From SMYC01 sp963578475 (GTDB lineage: Bacteria; Acidobacteriota; Vicinamibacteria; Marinacidobacterales; SMYC01), in contig CAUZCL010000010.1 in NCBI GenBank assembly GCA_963578475.1, positions 1-64,000 on the forward strand: a stretch of 64,000 nt of DNA, read 5' to 3'. The position numbers and the translations under genes are program-made. Below the pieces are notes generated by a model that had not been told where the DNA came from, made no database searches, and saw nothing but the letters and a program-made list of their open reading frames with translations. Shown in pieces: positions 27,298 through 35,744 of the stretch (its first letter is position 1; every line of letters begins with the position of its first letter).

Positions 27298-28374
27298 TTA
27301 CGGAGTCCTGCGCATCCGTTTTTCAGCGAGGCGGCGGATCTGTTCCGGGACATTACGGTCACGAAGCAAGCGCTTCAAGTCACGATCTTTTAGACGGACA
27401 AGAAGCTTCGATGAGACCTCGGGAGGTGTTTTCGGGTTCTTCACGAGCTCGTGGGCGATGCTATATCGCTTTACCCATTGACGATTCTTCGACATTTCAC
27501 GCAAGACATCGGGCGATACGTTTCGCATCTTCGCGATTTGCTCCGCGTCAGCATCGTTCATTTTAGGGCTCGACAAAACCGCGCTCCATACGGTGCGGCT
27601 CCGGTCTCGGATGAGCATCATGCGGGCCTCACGCGAACCTTTGAGCGCTTTTATCATCTTATGGGCCGGCGCCATCGTCATGATTTCGGCCATGAGGCTC
27701 TGTTCCTTCTCCTCTTCCTCCGCTGTCAGATCGCCGTCGCGCTCTTCCTCGCCGTAAAGCTTCGCCGCCTCTTCTTTTGTTTTCGGCGGCGGCGCCTCCT
27801 CTTCCGCCGGCCCCGCGCTCAGATCGAGCTTGGAGTGCGGTGCGGCCTCGGTAGGAGCGGAGGGCACGGCCGCGTCAGGAGTGGGCCGGTCGAGCTTGAA
27901 ATCGTGCTTGAGCTCGTCAATGCGCCGACGCTGGTCGGAGCTGAGATTGTCTTGTTCTTCGAGCGCCTTGATGATGGGCGGATGTCGGAGCAGTCGCGTT
28001 TGATTGACGACGATGAATTCTAGATTCGACTCCGTGAGGATCGGCACCATGGCACAGATTGTTTGGTCGGGTGTCGTCGCGTTTCGCACCAGCGATTGCC
28101 GCACGTCGTCCGACATATCCCGTGTTCCGAAAAACGCGAGAACGTCCTCGGGGGTGCTCACCTCATTCAGAACGCTGATGAGTGAAGCTTCGTCCATAGC
28201 TTCGAGGCTCGTCGACGCCTGCGCGCTGACCGCGTCATCTCTGTCACGCGTCAGAAGGAACAAGAGCTCGATCTGATCCGCCGGCGATAGTGGGAGAGCG
28301 CGGGTGGCAGCGGTCATGCGAACGTCCTTGGACACGCCCCCCCTGCGAAACTGCCTGACGAGAGGCGAGTTCAT
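27298..28374 (-). CDS. Unknown helical repeat protein (HEAT/DUF2336-like)
   Basis: The 358-residue protein has no signal peptide. An N-terminal helical region (about 15-150) looks like short HEAT-like repeats (TRDRDDAVSAQAS, VRQSLVRNATTP, LEFIVVNQTRLLRHPPI). A Pro/Glu-rich linker (about 165-215) follows, then a second helical-repeat region (about 225-355) including RDRSRTVWSAVLSSPKMND and LVKNPKTPPEVSSKLLVRLKD. The same repeat style occurs in the broken gene at 29184-30036, so the two may be paralogues. Likely a protein-protein scaffold of the operon; no catalytic motif is visible. Confidence 0.7.
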   Translation of the reverse strand: MNSPLVRQFRRGGVSKDVRMTAATRALPLSPADQIELLFLLTRDRDDAVSAQASTSLEAMDEASLISVLNEVSTPEDVLAFFGTRDMSDDVRQSLVRNATTPDQTICAMVPILTESNLEFIVVNQTRLLRHPPIIKALEEQDNLSSDQRRRIDELKHDFKLDRPTPDAAVPSAPTEAAPHSKLDLSAGPAEEEAPPPKTKEEAAKLYGEEERDGDLTAEEEEKEQSLMAEIMTMAPAHKMIKALKGSREARMMLIRDRSRTVWSAVLSSPKMNDADAEQIAKMRNVSPDVLREMSKNRQWVKRYSIAHELVKNPKTPPEVSSKLLVRLKDRDLKRLLRDRNVPEQIRRLAEKRMRRTP

Positions 28375-28404
28375 TTTGGAGCCTCGAGTACAGCCGCTCG
28401 AATC

Positions 28405-29208
28405 TCAAGAGACATTATCGCCTACATATTCCGTGTAATTGTCCGGCGTGATGGACAAATCTTTGCGAACTTGCCCCGGTCGCCCGAGGGGTCTTAGAAG
28501 CCGGTCGTTAATCCACAAAGAGACGCCGCCTGCATTCCCGAGCCAGAGACGCAACTCCTCGTTCGCAACGAACTCGCGGCGATACCCTCGCTCTTTCAGC
28601 CCAGTCGTTATGACTTTCCCGTCTGCCATGATCTCGAGCCAACAGGACTCGCCCACATCGAGCACCAAACGCAGCTTTCCGGTCGCATCCGCTCTCAGGG
28701 ACCGCGGAACCGGAGGCGCATACACCGGCGGAGAGAGGACGGAGACGCGGCTCGCGGAAGAGGAAACGGTTTCGGATGGGGACACGGACGCGGTAGCCGG
28801 CTTATCGAAAGCTTCCGGTCGCGTCTCCCCAATCTCCTTTACCGCGGGAGCCGGCTCCGAGCTAACGACCCACAATGTCCCCATTAGCACGACGGCGCCG
28901 AGGCCCACCCAGGGAAGCCAAAACGGGATAGCCGGAGAGCGGCCATTTAGGCTCTCCGTTTCCGATGTCAGTTTCTCGTTCTGAGAGAAGATATAGGCAT
29001 TGACCGCCCGGTCCTCGTCGAGCCCGAGGTAACGCGTGTAGGCACGCAGATAGGACCGGCGATAGAACTCACCGGGTATGAGCTCGAGTCGGTTCTCTTC
29101 GAGAGCCTCTAAAAAGCGGACTCCGATCCTCGTATCATCAGAAATCTGCTTTAAGCTGATACCGCGAAGCTCACGCTCGCGCCTCAGCTTCTCGCTAAAC
29201 GATGCCAT
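28405..29208 (-). CDS. rodZ: RodZ-like cell-shape protein (HTH, TM, DUF4115)
   Basis: RodZ couples MreB to the cell-wall synthesis machine. The N-terminal Cro/XRE-type helix-turn-helix (about 5-75, LRRERELRGISLKQISDDTRI and FYRRSYLRAYTRYLGLD) matches HTH_25. A transmembrane helix lies at about 95-113, followed by a Pro/Ser-rich linker and a C-terminal DUF4115-type beta domain (about 180-250) with ESCWLEIMADGKVI. Length of 267 is typical. No mreB is near, but the gene heads the long operon ending in peptidoglycan-recycling genes. Confidence 0.85.
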   Translation of the reverse strand: MASFSEKLRRERELRGISLKQISDDTRIGVRFLEALEENRLELIPGEFYRRSYLRAYTRYLGLDEDRAVNAYIFSQNEKLTSETESLNGRSPAIPFWLPWVGLGAVVLMGTLWVVSSEPAPAVKEIGETRPEAFDKPATASVSPSETVSSSASRVSVLSPPVYAPPVPRSLRADATGKLRLVLDVGESCWLEIMADGKVITTGLKERGYRREFVANEELRLWLGNAGGVSLWINDRLLRPLGRPGQVRKDLSITPDNYTEYVGDNVS

Positions 29209-30036
29209 CTCAAAATTGTGCCGAGTCGTTGCCCGCCCTCCACTGCCAAAGAGTCGTGGGCCTCTATCTCCCTCAGACTAAGGCGTTGTGCTGCTGTAAC
29301 AATCATGGCCATTGTGTCAGACGTGGAATTTCGTGTCAACGAAGGGCGCACGCGATAACGACATTTTTCAAGGAAGCACGACGCCCCACGGAGCTGCCAT
29401 GCCATTATCGGGAGCGGGGGGAGGGCTCGTCTCCCGACAACATTTGCTTGGCCGAGAGCGCAAAGCTCGCTTTCGCAGAGCATTGTCCGGAGCTCACGCT
29501 CGGACACATGCCGAAGCAACGTCAGCGCTACATGGATAGGCGCATTCGGGTGCGCGACGATCGCTTTTCGCACTGACGGCCGCTGGATCCAGCGCTCGCT
29601 CAGAGCGACGACACGCAGCACGAATCCAGAGGTCGACTCCCGACGCACAATCGCGACAACCTCCTCCTCGCGAAGGCGCGGGTTTAGTAGCAGAGCCCGG
29701 ATGATCTTGTCGTCGTTCTCAAGTGCGAGCTTGGAGAGGACCCCGGTCGGCGCCAAGTACGCCATCGAGATTTTTTTCTCCGGATTCGAGCTCTGGAAGG
29801 CGCTCCCCGAGACGGCGCTCCGAAGCCACCCGCAACGACATGGGAAGGCGGATATTCGTCGCGACCTTCAACTGCTCCTTCCAGAACAGGAGCGAGAGCA
29901 ACCGCAATGCCAGTGTTTTGGGCGTTTTGACATGGTTGACGATGGCGGCGCGCACCACACGCCTCTTGTTCCATCGAGCGTGTCGTGCCACGGCCTCGAT
30001 CACACTGCTCGAAAGCTCGCGTTTTCTCAAGAGCAC
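29184..30036 (-). CDS. Helical repeat protein, frameshifted more than once
   Basis: An upstream frame (29719-30036) and a downstream frame (29184-29765) join through the seven-T run at 29771-29777: EKKISMAYLAPTG follows LPELESG. The combined helical repeats (VVRAAIVNHVKTPKTLALRLLSL, IIRALLLNPRLREEEVVAIVRR, VRKAIVAHPNAPIHVALTLLRH) resemble the gene at 27298. Sequence just after the thiE stop, in another frame, also looks coding (EIVEQIGPHSTAADVAPLLDH), so a second slip near 30030 probably hides the N-terminus. A third near 29480 may move the stop to about 29405, because the end reading into rodZ looks non-native. Function unknown, probably scaffold. Confidence 0.55.
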
Positions 30037-30133
30037 GAGAAGATGGCCTCGTCCGTTTCACGGTGATCGAGCAGCGGCGCCACGTCAGCGGCCGTACTGT
30101 GGGGACCGATCTGCTCGACGATCTCTCTCGCCG

Positions 30134-30757
30134 TCAGGAGAACTTCTCAAAGAGCGCGCGGACTGACGCTTCGCTCTCGAAAAGAGCGATCGCCGCGACC
30201 CCCGCGGCTCCGGCCTCACGCACAACATCGATACGTTGCGGCGAAATCCCGCCGAGCGCGTAGACGGGGATCGAGGCAGCGCGCGAAGCAGCCGCGAGCC
30301 GCTCGAGCCCGATTCCTGGATGCCCGGGTTTGGACGCCGTTCGATAGACGGGGCCAAAAAACACGAAATCCGCGCCGTTTCGGGCCGCGTCCCGCACCTC
30401 CTCGAGGCTATGCGTCGAGGCGCCAATCACGAGCTCGGCCGGAGCGATTCGGCGAACTTCGGCAACCGACAAGCCCTCCGCTGGAAGATGAACGCCGCCA
30501 AGCCCAGCCGCGAGTGCTACGTCCAAGCGATCGTTCACCAGAATTTTCGCCCTCGCGTCCGGGTGTCGCTCGAGCACACTCGAGACGAAGTTTTCGAGGT
30601 CTCGGCCGCCTGCGTGTTTTGAGCGCAGCTGCACCCAATCGACGCCGCTCTCGAGAGCCCGCGCAATGTTCTGAAAGAGCGTTTCACCTTCCGCGAAGCC
30701 GGTAATCATACACGTTCGAAAGTGAGAGCGGCCGAGTCTCCCCATCTTTGGTTTCAC
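30134..30757 (-). CDS. thiE: Thiamine-phosphate synthase / TenI family protein
   Basis: The product is a TIM-barrel of the ThiE/TenI family, which joins the pyrimidine and thiazole halves of thiamine or aromatises the thiazole. Motifs seen: VQLRSKHAGGRDL, KILVNDRLDVALAAGLGGVHL, GASTHSLEEV, FGPVYRTASKPG and ALGGI. HLPAEGL replaces the HLGQ.D of typical ThiE, so TenI or a divergent synthase cannot be excluded. At 207 residues it is of usual length. No other thiamine genes are in the window. Confidence 0.75.
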   Translation of the reverse strand: MKPKMGRLGRSHFRTCMITGFAEGETLFQNIARALESGVDWVQLRSKHAGGRDLENFVSSVLERHPDARAKILVNDRLDVALAAGLGGVHLPAEGLSVAEVRRIAPAELVIGASTHSLEEVRDAARNGADFVFFGPVYRTASKPGHPGIGLERLAAASRAASIPVYALGGISPQRIDVVREAGAAGVAAIALFESEASVRALFEKFS

Positions 30758-30807
30758 CCCAATCCCGTACCCCGAGGCAACTCCCGTCTAACGCTAGCCG
30801 GGTCGGA

Positions 30808-31149
30808 TTAGGAATCTTCGGGTGCCGCGAGAGCGTTCCGAACGTCTGTGGGTGAGAGCCGGTCGTCGCGACGACGATGACGCGAGAGCTCTTCCTCGAG
30901 CTCTTGGCGCTCTATCGAAGCCTTCCATCGATTCAGGACCTCGCTGATGCCGAGATAGATATTTGCGAGACCCAGCCCGCAGACAGCGCCTCGAAGCGTG
31001 GGCGCCAACATGTAAGGCCGCAGAGCCGGATAGGCCTCCAAGAAGTAATTCCGCTCCCAGATGGCCAACCAGGGCACTAGCGTGAGAAAGAACCCAATCT
31101 CGAGACAGACGAGAACGTAGAGAACGAACCACTGCCGATCGAGCATCAT
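30808..31149 (-). CDS. Small membrane protein of unknown function
   Basis: The 113-residue product has two hydrophobic helices (about residues 8-29 and 48-67) and a charged cytoplasmic tail with a short coiled-coil-like stretch ASIERQELEEELSRHRRRDD. I do not recognise the family. It is on the same strand as the TPR fragment upstream and the thiE gene downstream. Confidence 0.5.
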   Translation of the reverse strand: MMLDRQWFVLYVLVCLEIGFFLTLVPWLAIWERNYFLEAYPALRPYMLAPTLRGAVCGLGLANIYLGISEVLNRWKASIERQELEEELSRHRRRDDRLSPTDVRNALAAPEDS

Positions 31150-31228
31150 TCAGAAACCCAGAAGGAGACGAGCCCAGCCCCGTCGAGTGGAGCCTCGGCA
31201 CGACGGTCTGCCGAAACGAAGCAGCGCG

Positions 31229-31584
31229 TCACTTTCGCGTTGCCTGAAGCTCACGCACGCGATCCTTGACGTCACGCAAGCGAGCGTTGTCCTTGTAGAC
31301 TTCCATGTCGAGCTCGAGCGCGCGCTCCGGCTCGCTCGCGGCTTGATGGGCTTGGGCAAGGTCGTAACGGAGCCCTTGATATTCTTCGACGCGACGATCG
31401 GGCGGCCCCAACCCCTTGGAGAACCACTTGATGGCGATGTGGGGCATGCCTTTTTCCATGAAACATAACCCCAACATGCTGCAGCATTCGAGCCCACGGA
31501 CTTCGTCCTTGGCCGCGAGCTGGAACTCCGCGATGCTTCGTCGGTGAGGGCCATCTTTTTGGTGCTGTACTGGTTAGCTGGCAA
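31229..31584 (-). pseudogene. Short TPR protein, frameshifted
   Basis: The sequence begins at TTG 31584 (NQYSTKKMALTDEA) and, after one indel near 31532-31537, continues IAEFQLAAKD and then CCSMLGLCFMEKGMPHIAIKW. The joined text is a typical pair of TPR motifs of the kind found at the C-terminus of long TPR proteins. An in-frame stop just upstream of TTG 31584 shows that only about 118 residues are present here, directly after rplS. It is either a short TPR protein with a sequencing error or the surviving end of a larger gene. Confidence 0.55.
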
Positions 31585-31596
31585 CGAGGTGACTGA

Positions 31597-31944
31597 CTAG
31601 GACATCCTTTTCTCGCGAAGCCGAGCGGCCTTCCCTTTGCGTTTTCGCATAAAATAGAGCTTGGCGCGTCTCACGTGATGGGAGCGAACGATTTCGATTT
31701 TGTCGATCGTGCGCGCATGGAGCGGAAAGATACGCTCCACGCCCGTGCCGAACGACATCTTGCGGACCGTGATCGTGGCGCGAGGACCGCTCCCCTTCAA
31801 GGCGATCACCATGCCTTCGAAGAGCTGCACGCGCTCTTTGTCTCCCTCTTTCACGCGAACGTGCATTTTGACCGTGTCGCCCGGCCGAAGCTCGGGGAGA
31901 TCGCTCCTGAGCTCGCGGGCGTCCAATTTATCGATAACATTCAT
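31597..31944 (-). CDS. rplS: 50S ribosomal protein L19
   Basis: L19 sits at the interface of the ribosomal subunits. The 115-residue sequence has the family core: RPGDTVKMHVRVKEGDKERV, FEGMVIALKG and GVERIFPLHARTIDKIEIV, and the basic C-terminal RRAKLYFMRKRKGKAARL. It is the last gene of the ffh-rpsP-khpA-rimM-trmD-rplS operon, 41 bases after trmD. Confidence 0.97.
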   Translation of the reverse strand: MNVIDKLDARELRSDLPELRPGDTVKMHVRVKEGDKERVQLFEGMVIALKGSGPRATITVRKMSFGTGVERIFPLHARTIDKIEIVRSHHVRRAKLYFMRKRKGKAARLREKRMS

Positions 31945-31985
31945 TTCGACTTTCCTTTTAAATATCTGTGAGTAGCTAATTGTAT

Positions 31986-32678
31986 CTACGTACTCTGTAG
32001 AAGCTCCGGCCTACGCGCGCGTGTGTCGTCGAGCGCGCGCTTCTCACGCCACGCATGAACAGCGGCGTGATCGCCCGAGAGCAAGACTTCGGGTACGCGC
32101 AAGCCGCGGAACAACGCGGGACGCGTGTAGTGCGGATAGTCGAGCACAGAATTACTGAACGAATCCTGCTGCGCCGACGCCGGATCCGCGAGTGCCCCCG
32201 GAAGTAGCCTCACCAAAGCGTCGGCCACGACCATCGCGGGGATTTCGCCCCCCGAAAGGACATAGTCGCCGATCGAGATTTCTTCCGCTCCAGTGGCAAC
32301 GACGAAACGCTCGTCAACACCCTCATAGCGGCCGGAGACGAGCACCACATGTTCCGCCGCCGAGAGATGGCGTATTTTACGTTGGCTCAGCGGCGCGCCG
32401 CGCGGTGACAAGAGAATGATGCGGCGCTTCGAGCTGTCGATACCAGATTCGGCAGCGAGCTCTTCCACCGCGGCCACCAAAGGCTCGATCTTCATCACCA
32501 TGCCCGGGCCTCCCCCATAAGGAGAGTCATCCGTTGTCCGGTGACGATCCGTCGTCCACTTGCGGAGGTCGTGCGCCGACAGGTCGACAATGCCTCTATT
32601 GCGCGCGCGACTGAGGATGCCGAACTCGAAGACGTCGCGGAACATCTCCGGAAAAATGGTGACGATATCAATGCGCAT
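31986..32678 (-). CDS. trmD: tRNA (guanine37-N1)-methyltransferase
   Basis: TrmD methylates G37 of tRNAs using S-adenosylmethionine and prevents frameshifting. SPOUT-fold knot motifs are present: MRIDIVTIFPEMF, DDSPYGGGPGMVMK, LSPRGAPLSQ, GRYEGVDERF, IGDYVLSGGE and the YPHYTRP substrate loop. ATG 32678 gives the conserved N-terminus; the start overlaps the end of rimM by 11 bases. Length 230 residues is normal. Confidence 0.97.
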   Translation of the reverse strand: MRIDIVTIFPEMFRDVFEFGILSRARNRGIVDLSAHDLRKWTTDRHRTTDDSPYGGGPGMVMKIEPLVAAVEELAAESGIDSSKRRIILLSPRGAPLSQRKIRHLSAAEHVVLVSGRYEGVDERFVVATGAEEISIGDYVLSGGEIPAMVVADALVRLLPGALADPASAQQDSFSNSVLDYPHYTRPALFRGLRVPEVLLSGDHAAVHAWREKRALDDTRARRPELLQST

Positions 32679-33225
32679 TGAGCCCGATGAGTCCTTCTGG
32701 CGCGTCGATCTCGATGCGCCGCGCATCTCGATCGATGCGGCGACAGATTTCTTCGCAAAGCGGCAAGAGCTGCTCGGAGCCATCGTCCGAGCGCACGACG
32801 AGCACATCCGTGCCAGACGTCGAGATCACTTTCTCAACAACTCCAATCACACCTCGTTCACGGTCTGTAACCGTCGCACCCACGATATCGAAGTGGTATA
32901 TGCTGCCGTCAGGAAGCGGATCGAGCTCCGATTCCGGGATGCGAAGCTCTTTGCCAACGAGCGCCACGGCGTCTCCGATGCTCGATATACCCGCGAGCTT
33001 CACGACGGGCCGCCCTTTGTGGATCCGAGCACTTTCGACCTCGACCGCCTCGGGACGGCCATCGGCACCTTCGACAAAAACACGCGAAAGACGGGAAAAG
33101 CACTCGGACTGGTCGGACGTCCTATTCAAAATGACCTCCCCATAGCGTCCTTGCGTTTTCGCGACCTCGCCAAGGCCCACGAGGTCGGCCCAATCGAGAC
33201 ACTCCTCCACCACTTCAACGATCAC
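32668..33225 (-). CDS. rimM: 16S rRNA processing protein RimM
   Basis: RimM helps mature the 3' domain of 16S rRNA in the 30S head. The N-terminal domain shows GEVAKTQGRYGEV, and the PRC-barrel has DGSIYHFDIVG, VIGVVEKVISTSGTDVLVV and LLPLCEEICRRID, the family's PFV/LP segment. GTG 33225 overlaps the khpA stop (GTGA), consistent with translational coupling; a few residues at the N-terminus are uncertain. Confidence 0.93.
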   Translation of the reverse strand: MIVEVVEECLDWADLVGLGEVAKTQGRYGEVILNRTSDQSECFSRLSRVFVEGADGRPEAVEVESARIHKGRPVVKLAGISSIGDAVALVGKELRIPESELDPLPDGSIYHFDIVGATVTDRERGVIGVVEKVISTSGTDVLVVRSDDGSEQLLPLCEEICRRIDRDARRIEIDAPEGLIGLNAH

Positions 33226-33452
33226 GCGATGATTTCTAAATGAAAACGTTTTCCAATTTTCGTTCCAGCGGCGGACAGCAAAGTTCGAATAGCCCTCACC
33301 GTCCTACCTTGCTTACCGATAACCTTTCCAAGGTCGTCCTGCGCTACGCTGATCTCCAGGATGGTAGTCTTTTCTCCAAAAACTTCAGCTACTGAGACTT
33401 CTTCAGGATGGTCGACTAGCGCTTTGGCAATGAGCTCCAACAGTTCCTTCAT
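33222..33452 (-). CDS. khpA: KH-domain RNA-binding protein KhpA
   Basis: The 76-residue protein is one KH domain with the GxxG loop in LGKVIGKQGRTVRAIRTLL. KhpA binds RNA, often with KhpB, and affects cell division genes and sRNA action in other bacteria. ATG 33452 (MKELLELIAKALVDHPEEV) fits the family start and has GGAGG upstream. It is placed between rpsP and rimM as is usual. Confidence 0.94.
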   Translation of the reverse strand: MKELLELIAKALVDHPEEVSVAEVFGEKTTILEISVAQDDLGKVIGKQGRTVRAIRTLLSAAGTKIGKRFHLEIIA

Positions 33453-33502
33453 ACCGCTTCCTCCTGCCAGCGCCTCGCGAGCTCCCAAGAACCGTCCGAC
33501 CC

Positions 33503-33739
33503 TCAAGCGGGATAGTTCTTGATGAGACTCTTGACCGTATCCGTCGCCAACGCACCCTTGGATATCCAGTAATCGATCCGATCGCGCTTGAGCGTGACCT
33601 TGGTCTCCTCTGGCTTCGGCTCATAAGTGCCGACATTCTCCACGATGTCTCCGCCACGTCCTGTAGCGGTATCCGAGACGACGATTCGGTAATGAGGACG
33701 CTTTTTGCTCCCTCTGCGTGCTAAACGTATTCTCAACAT
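33503..33739 (-). CDS. rpsP: 30S ribosomal protein S16
   Basis: S16 stabilises 30S assembly. The 78-residue sequence MLRIRLARRGSKKRPHYRIV, VENVGTYEPK and RIDYWISKGALATDTVKSL is canonical. ATG 33739 is the start; the open frame runs further upstream without homology. An AGAGAGG stretch precedes it. The gene follows ffh by 34 bases. Confidence 0.97.
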   Translation of the reverse strand: MLRIRLARRGSKKRPHYRIVVSDTATGRGGDIVENVGTYEPKPEETKVTLKRDRIDYWISKGALATDTVKSLIKNYPA

Positions 33740-33773
33740 GAAACTCTCATTCACCTCTCTCAAGTACAATTTG

Positions 33774-35114
33774 TTACCTAGAAAGCCCAGACAGCATGCG
33801 GGCGAGCTTTCTCGAGCCGCCTTTGCCGCTTTTCTGAAGTCGGGAAATATTGCGTACCATTTTGCGCGCCTCGGTAAAGCGTCGGAGCAGACGGTTGACG
33901 TCCGAGACGACCGTTCCGCTTCCTCGCGCAATGCGCCGCCGGCGGGCTCCGTTGACCACTTGAGGATGGTCGCGCTCATGCCGGGTCATGGAATCCAAGA
34001 TCGCTTCGAAGCGTTTCAACTCGGACTCGTCCACTTCCGCGGGCATTTGGGAAGCCCCAGGCAGAAAGCTCATGAGGTCCGAGAGCGAGCCCATCTTCTT
34101 CATCTGCCGAAGTTGCTGGCGAAAATCCTCGAGCGACAGCTCGTCGCTCTGCATCTTGCGCGCCAGCTGAGAAGCACTTTCCTTTTCGAAAGTCTGCTCG
34201 GCTTTCTCGATGAGGCTCAACAGGTCGCCCATGCCCAGAATGCGAGACGCCATTCGCTCGGGCCGGAAGGGCTCGAACGCGTCGAGCTTCTCGCCGACGC
34301 CGACGAACTTGATGGGAACCCCTGTTACCGCGGCAATGGACAGGGCCGCGCCGCCGCGCGCATCCCCGTCGAGCTTGGTCAACACATGACCGGTCAGGCT
34401 TACGGATTCACCGAAGCTCGAAGCACTGTTGACGGCGTCCTGCCCCGTCATCGCATCGGCAACGAACAAGATTTCGCAGGGATCGGTCTCGGCGACGAGC
34501 GCCTCTAGCTCCGACATGAGCTCTACGTCGACATGTATTCGGCCGGCGGTATCTACAACCAGCACGTCGAATCCGTGATCGCGCGCCTCCCGCATGGCGG
34601 CACGGGCACGCTCGACCGGATCGAGACTTTCTGGCTCGATTACTGGCAGCTCGAGCGAATGGCCGAGCACTTTCAGCTGTTCTATAGCGGCGGGACGCCG
34701 TGCGTCGACCGAGACGAGCGCGGGGTGTTTCCCCGATGCGCGCAAGAGACGCGCAAGCTTCGCCGAAGAGGTCGTCTTGCCTGAACCCTGAAGCCCAGCC
34801 AGCAGAACCACAGACGGCCACCGCTCCCGAAGCTCGAGCCCGGCCTCTTGCCCCCCGAGCAGCACAACCATCTCGTCGCGCGTGATCTTTACCACCTGTT
34901 GAGCGGCGGTGAGCGAACCGAGTATCTCCTCGCCAACCGCTCGCTCGCGCACGCGCGCGACGAAATCCTTTGCGACTTTGAACTGCACATCCGCTTCGAG
35001 TAGCGCGAGACGGATCTCTCTTAGCGCTTCGTCGACATGTTCTTCTTTTAGGCGCGCGTGACCGCGGAGCTTTTTGAAGGTTCCTTGGAGCTTCGCCGAA
35101 ATCTGTTCAAACAT
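33774..35114 (-). CDS. ffh: Signal recognition particle protein Ffh
   Basis: Ffh binds 4.5S RNA and signal sequences and delivers ribosomes to FtsY. The 446-residue protein has an N domain, a GTPase G domain with GLQGSGKTT (about 106-114), DARRPAAIEQL, DTAGR and TKLDGDARGG, and an M domain (about 325-446) with FRQQLRQMKKMGSLSDLM and GSGT. It heads the operon that continues to rplS, under a promoter at 35167-35195. Confidence 0.97.
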   Translation of the reverse strand: MFEQISAKLQGTFKKLRGHARLKEEHVDEALREIRLALLEADVQFKVAKDFVARVRERAVGEEILGSLTAAQQVVKITRDEMVVLLGGQEAGLELRERWPSVVLLAGLQGSGKTTSSAKLARLLRASGKHPALVSVDARRPAAIEQLKVLGHSLELPVIEPESLDPVERARAAMREARDHGFDVLVVDTAGRIHVDVELMSELEALVAETDPCEILFVADAMTGQDAVNSASSFGESVSLTGHVLTKLDGDARGGAALSIAAVTGVPIKFVGVGEKLDAFEPFRPERMASRILGMGDLLSLIEKAEQTFEKESASQLARKMQSDELSLEDFRQQLRQMKKMGSLSDLMSFLPGASQMPAEVDESELKRFEAILDSMTRHERDHPQVVNGARRRRIARGSGTVVSDVNRLLRRFTEARKMVRNISRLQKSGKGGSRKLARMLSGLSR

Positions 35115-35166
35115 CGCTAAAGTGTGGTGAAAGAGATGGACCCCCCTTTAAATGGTGCAACAGTTA

Positions 35167-35195
35167 ATGCTAGAAGACCGCATGGTCAAAGTCAA
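35167..35195 (-). promoter_or_regulatory. Promoter of the ffh-rplS operon
   Basis: On the minus strand TTGACT (35190-35195) and TAGCAT (35167-35172) are separated by 17 bases, with a predicted start near 35160, about 46 bases before the ffh ATG. Confidence 0.5.
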
Positions 35196-35273
35196 GGAGG
35201 ATTCAAATCCGTGTTTTCGGGCCTTAACGACCGAGAAGATGAGACTTTACTTGAGGTTTTCGTGCGAAACAGG

Positions 35274-35734
35274 CTAGAAAACCCGGGAAAGCGCAAAGAG
35301 CGAAGAGAACTTCTCGTTGGTCTCACGCACCCGCTTCGACAAGGTCCGTGAAAATCCCCATAGGAATTTCAACGCGACCTCGATTCGGCGTTCGAGGTGA
35401 TCCTTGAGATCATCGTTCCCGATCTCGAGCAGCTTCACATCCTCGTGCGCCACCGCACGCGCCGAACGCGGCTCGTTATCGAAAAAGACATCTCGCCAAG
35501 GAATTCACCGGCCCCTAGAACCGTGAGCGCTTCCTCCCCCATGTTTGGGTACACCTTGCTAATCCGCACCGCGCCAGCATAGATGACAAAAAACGACTCA
35601 CCTGGAGAGCCGTCTTCAAAGATCACTTCTTCCGATTTGTATTCCTTGACGGCGCCGAGCATCAAGATCTCGGCAAGCTCAGGAGTGGACAATTGCTCGA
35701 AGAGCCGAACCCGTTTGAGGAAGTCCGGGTTCAT
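35274..35734 (-). CDS. Cyclic-nucleotide-binding domain protein, frameshifted
   Basis: A single cNMP-binding domain: EEVIFEDGSPGESFFVIYAG, then GAGEFLGEMSF. The frame shifts at the five-A run 35482-35486 (TTTTT in the gene); the restored frame continues FDNEPRSARAVAHEDVKLLEI, i.e. the phosphate-binding cassette and C-helix, to a stop at 35274. Restored length is about 153 residues. It lacks an effector domain, so it may regulate partners by binding. It lies 10 bases downstream of ribBA. Confidence 0.8.
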
Positions 35735-35744
35735 CACGGGCTGC

